DNA of 64,000 nucleotides from Eriocheir sinensis (Eukaryota; Arthropoda; Malacostraca; Decapoda; Varunidae), in the NCBI RefSeq assembly GCF_024679095.1, contig NC_066517.1, positions 21,172,540-21,236,539 of the forward strand, given 5' to 3'. The translations under genes were made by a program, and so were the position numbers. The notes beneath the pieces were generated by a model. It made no database searches. It worked only from the letters and a program-made list of their open reading frames with translations, and was not told where the DNA came from. Positions 47,703 to 64,000 of the stretch are shown here, one piece after another; position 1 is the first letter of the stretch; each line of letters starts with the position of its first letter.

Positions 47703-48904
47703 TTTGAATACTTCCTTTCCTCTCCCCTCAGTGGGTTATAAGACAACTATGTACACACAAATGGAAGAAGAGTTAGGTTACATCCTTGATCCCTTTTTTT
47801 TATACATATTTACTCTTTACATATTTATTTACTCCTTCAGGTTTATATGCTTTTTTGTAGTTCATCAGATGTCATGATAAGCTTCCTCTGTTTCGTTAAG
47901 AAGTGGCATCTGTTCGTCTTTCCTCTCGTTATTCATTTCTTTTCTTGCCTCAATGTCACTATCATGATCAAGACCTCACTTAGTCCTTTGACACTCCAGG
48001 CAAACTTCATTACTGATTTATTTCAAGAAAACTTCATTATTTTTTCCTTGGTCCATTTTCTTCTCAATCCAAGACCTCTGTCCTGTTATCACTGCCTCAA
48101 CGAAAACAAGCCTAAACTAATTTTTGTACCAAAGAGATATAATATACTGACCTCCCTAGTAATAGTAGTAGTCCTCTCAATTGACATTTTTATCTATTTT
48201 TCATTATTCATGATCGGTCACGTTTCCTCAAATTTACCAATAACTAGGTATATACAAGTTGCAATCATTTACATTCACTTGTCATGTTGATGTACCAGCT
48301 TAATTATGTGATTCTTGTAACAATTTAATACAAACAAATTTTGCTGTTTCTTTTCCACACTCTTTGGCCCCTCATATTAATGCTACAGACAGCTTCTTGC
48401 ACATTCGCTTTCCCTTCCTCTGCTCTGAGTGACATGATCCATTCTCTCTCCAAACCTCAAGCAAATCAGACTATTGCTTCCTGATTTCAAGCGATGAAAG
48501 TGGACTCTGAATTATGTTATTTCATGCTTGAGTCAGATACATGCCTCCTGATATCAAGAATTCCATGTACATTTTGCCCTGCCTTTTAATTTTTAATAAA
48601 TATCTTCATTATGGTGTTTCATGCAATGGTCAATAAGCAACTGTCAAGACACAAAAGGGAAATTGTGCATTCTGCTTGATATTTGGAGGGAGACATGGCC
48701 ATGACTCAATTATAGACAGAGGAATACCGAGCAGAACAATACGTAATGTTTGCCAATCCATAACTCCATTCCATCTAGACTAATCATATTAGGAACAAAG
48801 CACCTCTGGTAAATTAGGATGCAGTATGAATATGAGTTATTGTTAAAAATACAGCATGCTCATCATTCATCTTTAGTTTGACCACAATTATTTTTTGTAT
48901 CACA

Positions 48905-49055
48905 ACTCAAAATTCATATTTCAGCTGAATTCTTAACTCAAAATTACATATCTTAGCTTGTTTTATATTTCAGCTCAGTTTATATATCTCACCTCAATTT
49001 ATATATTTCACCTTAGTTTATGTAGCTCAGCTCAATTTACATATCTCAGCTCAAG
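48905..49055. repeat. about 26-bp degenerate minisatellite
   Basis: tatatttcagctcagttta variants (tatatctcacctcaatt, tgtagctcagctcaatt, catatctcagctcaag) repeat about six times. Confidence 0.65.
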
Positions 49056-51029
49056 TTTTGTGAGGAGTTTTTTTCTTGATAAAAAGACAAACTGGAATGG
49101 TGAGCATGAATTGGCAAACATTTTCTAACCCAATCAAACATTCTCAAACAGTATCACTTTCCATGAGAACTGCATTTGACATCAATACTCCCCCAAAACT
49201 TTGCTTTTCCTTTACTACTTTTAAAATATATATATAAGTTCTAATGTGTTGCAACAAGTATCATGTTGTTAGTCGAGTCAATTCATAAATCCACCACTTT
49301 GCACTATGTTTAACCTGATTCCTATTGACTACGGATATGAGCCGCTGGTGACGAGTTAATCCTCCCACTAGGTAACTCTTATTAATCATAGATAACAACT
49401 GTGATAGAAAATTACTCTACCCGACCCACTTACACACAAAAACAATTAGTAATATCAACACTGAATGCCCAACAAACAGAAAAGCAAGATATGTCTGACA
49501 CTTAAGTTTTTCTCCTCCCACTTCCAATGATTTTCTGTGTACCAAAATTGCTCATTAATGTTTTTTTTTTTGTTGTTTTTGTTATTATTTGGTTTCGTCC
49601 TTCCATACCTGATGCGGTCAACTAAAAATCCAACTCTGTGGTTAACTACGCTGAGTTGTGACGCGCCGCCACTGGTGAGCCGCCTGTGGTCCCCTCTTAC
49701 TCGCCCCTCAGGGAGGCGTCATCGTGCCAATTACTTAGTGTACATATTAACAGGTACAATATGTGCCTGTTGGCTAGGAGAACATGCTGATGATAGTCCA
49801 GGTGAAACAACACACGCACACCCACACACGCGGTACAAATGCACACACTGGTTAGGACACCAACTAGCAACAAACAAATGCCCTGCAGGAGGTCACAGGG
49901 AGGCTGGAGAAGGTGACCTGGTGACCTGACCCATTACCTGTGGGCAGGTAAGTGACCCACCCCTGCACTCCTGGGTCCTGCCCCCCCTGACCCCCCTCGG
50001 GACAAATAAATGCACCACTAACTGACTAATGGAACAATCAACGTCACAGATTATAGCAACTAACTCTCCCAAGTCCGATGCAGCTGGCCAGAATCAGTCA
50101 AAGTTAGGAAAACGCGTAACAATCACCCAATTGTCCATAATTACAGACAAGGACTAACCTAATGGTAAAATGATATGTACAATGGAACGCTTGTTGAATC
50201 TGAATCTGAGGTCAAGGCGAAATATGAATGTGCACCTTTTGGTAATATGTGCCAAAATCACATAGAAAAATAATAGTTTGTGCTCACAACTTAAACCACG
50301 TGATGAATTCAAATGTCCATTATTTTCTCACTCAGAGAGAAGTAAGGAGTAATGCAGCACAAAACAGCAGACTCACACTATGACCACTTAACAGCAAATG
50401 GGAACTGATCTTCAGGTTCAGTCACTTTCTTTCACACCACCACAGAAAATGGGACAGTGACACGACACGCGCCAAGTTGAAACCACAAGCTACGGGCCGC
50501 TTCTCCCTCCAGTGCGACATGTTAGAGGGACTGGCGTGTGTGTTGTACATCTTACCAGCATTGTATGATACAGAATGAACACCACCATTGTCAAATAATT
50601 CAAAATACTATTTTACAAACTTTAAAACAAGGTTTCTGGAAGAGCAGAGGACTTGTATTCCACTGAAATGAGAACACACAGTATGGATTAATATTTTGTA
50701 GCTCTGCACTTATTGACTATGACCTTCGTGGCGGCCCACATGTGAGGTCCAGGGTATCATGCACAATACTGTATCACAGACGTTCCCTTTTCAAGCCTTG
50801 CATGGCTGCACTGGATCAATTTCAACGATGACAACTCTTTTGAGGATTTTCCTTGACAGCCACTTCGTGACTGGGTCGTTCCCAGTGTCATTACTCCACA
50901 TGACCCTCTACTGTACTACTTTTTGCTGTTAGTAATTCAAATCCACTACAGAACACATCAAACTACTCCCCCAAATTTAGTAGTGTTAGTAATTGTTCTA
51001 ATTAACTGAAATATTTGTGCTTACATTTT

Positions 51030-51325
51030 TCCAGGTCAACGGTGGCCATGCACGGCCTTACTCGGGTCAGGTTTTCTTGGACGTTTGTGATCCCGCAGGG
51101 GTGGTCACTGGGAGGGCCCCAGTCCTTCTCCCTGATACTGTGGGGCCTCCAGCCATGTCTGAGGGTCATGGGGTTCACTCAGCCCCTCGTGGAGAATTCA
51201 CTTGAAACTGGAAATATCTCTCCCATCATTGCCAGCGGTGGAGGAACCTCAGGATTGTGATGTCATCTGCCTTTACCGGGTGTCACACGAGACTGTCATC
51301 CTCCAGCAGAGACTTGGCCATGGCT
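51030..51325 (-). other. probable unc-13 3' UTR
   Basis: Sequence just downstream of the stop is clearly more GC-rich than the flanking DNA down to about 51030. On the plus strand it holds an 81-codon ORF with no recognised domain, which I take as a shadow of the UTR. I see no clear polyadenylation signal, so the transcript end is not set. Confidence 0.4.
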
Positions 51326-63676
<12,351 letters not shown>

Positions 63677-64000
63677 CTGATGACCAGGGAGGAAATAAAG
63701 GAGTTATTATTATATGAAATGAGAGATAACATAAATTTGCTCCCTACTGAATATTCACTTACAATAATATATTGTGAGGTGAATTGAAAATTTAGCAAGA
63801 TCCTTAAAATAAAAAATAAAAAATTAATACAAGAAACATTAATCTGACAACAGAAAAAAAGAAAGAAAAAGGGAGTGATTACAAAATGAAAGAGAAGAGA
63901 TGATGTAATCATCTATTGCATGTTTTCAAGTTTAGACGTTTTGTCTTCCAAGATTATACTTTCACTAGAACAAAATATGAATATAATTACAGGGATATCC

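Noticed and set aside
47847..48290. 147-codon plus-strand ORF, hydrophobic
   Set aside because: AT-rich composition, no domain, no splice or promoter evidence; hydrophobicity follows from T-rich codons.
51015..51260. Plus-strand exon preceded by ttacatttttccag
   Set aside because: It overlaps the probable unc-13 3' UTR, ends in a stop after about 55-80 codons with no recognised domain and no partner exon.

Overview
The window looks like nuclear DNA of a decapod crustacean, probably crab-like. I infer this from the very high density of long dinucleotide and trinucleotide microsatellites, the many 5'-truncated LINE ends and tRNA-headed SINEs, and small exons in long, repeat-filled introns. No search could be run, so the species is not claimed.

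Two host genes can be supported. (1) The right quarter (51.3-63.7 kb, minus strand) is the 3' half of unc-13 (Munc13), the presynaptic vesicle-priming factor. I resolved 14 exons with matching GT/AG sites and phases, encoding 728 residues: most of the MUN domain, a linker, the C-terminal C2 (C2C) domain and the stop codon. The 5' part lies beyond the right edge. One 168-bp linker exon (54642-54809) can be included or skipped without changing frame. (2) On the plus strand at 11.5-14.0 kb are the last two exons of a cysteine-containing protein with a hydrophobic tail, whose family I do not recognise; its 5' exons were not found. A possible first exon of an unknown minus-strand gene lies at 27.3-27.5 kb.

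Most of the rest is mobile DNA and repeats. A Ty3/gypsy-type retroelement (about 36.9-39.26 kb, plus) has a primer-binding site, a SCAN-like Gag, an in-frame TGA followed by CTA, then protease and integrase with no reverse transcriptase between them. It is cut off inside the integrase core by another dispersed repeat. A 1.3-kb minisatellite of 30-bp units abuts its 5' LTR remnant. A LINE reverse-transcriptase fragment lies at 31.2-32.4 kb (minus), and pieces of the same 3' end recur across the window. At 41.86-43.67 kb, four elements lie side by side: a TTAA-flanked MITE, a 355-bp palindromic MITE inserted at its edge, a tRNA-derived SINE, and a 974-bp piggyBac-like remnant.

Local tandem duplication is a second theme. 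Eroded arrays with periods of about 80-160 bp occur at 7.8-8.7, 18.9-19.5, 22.5-22.8, 24.3-24.8, 30.1-30.5 and 59.3-60.2 kb. The last is built from the 3' splice-site region of an unc-13 intron. The remaining intergenic and intronic sequence shows no gene I can support.
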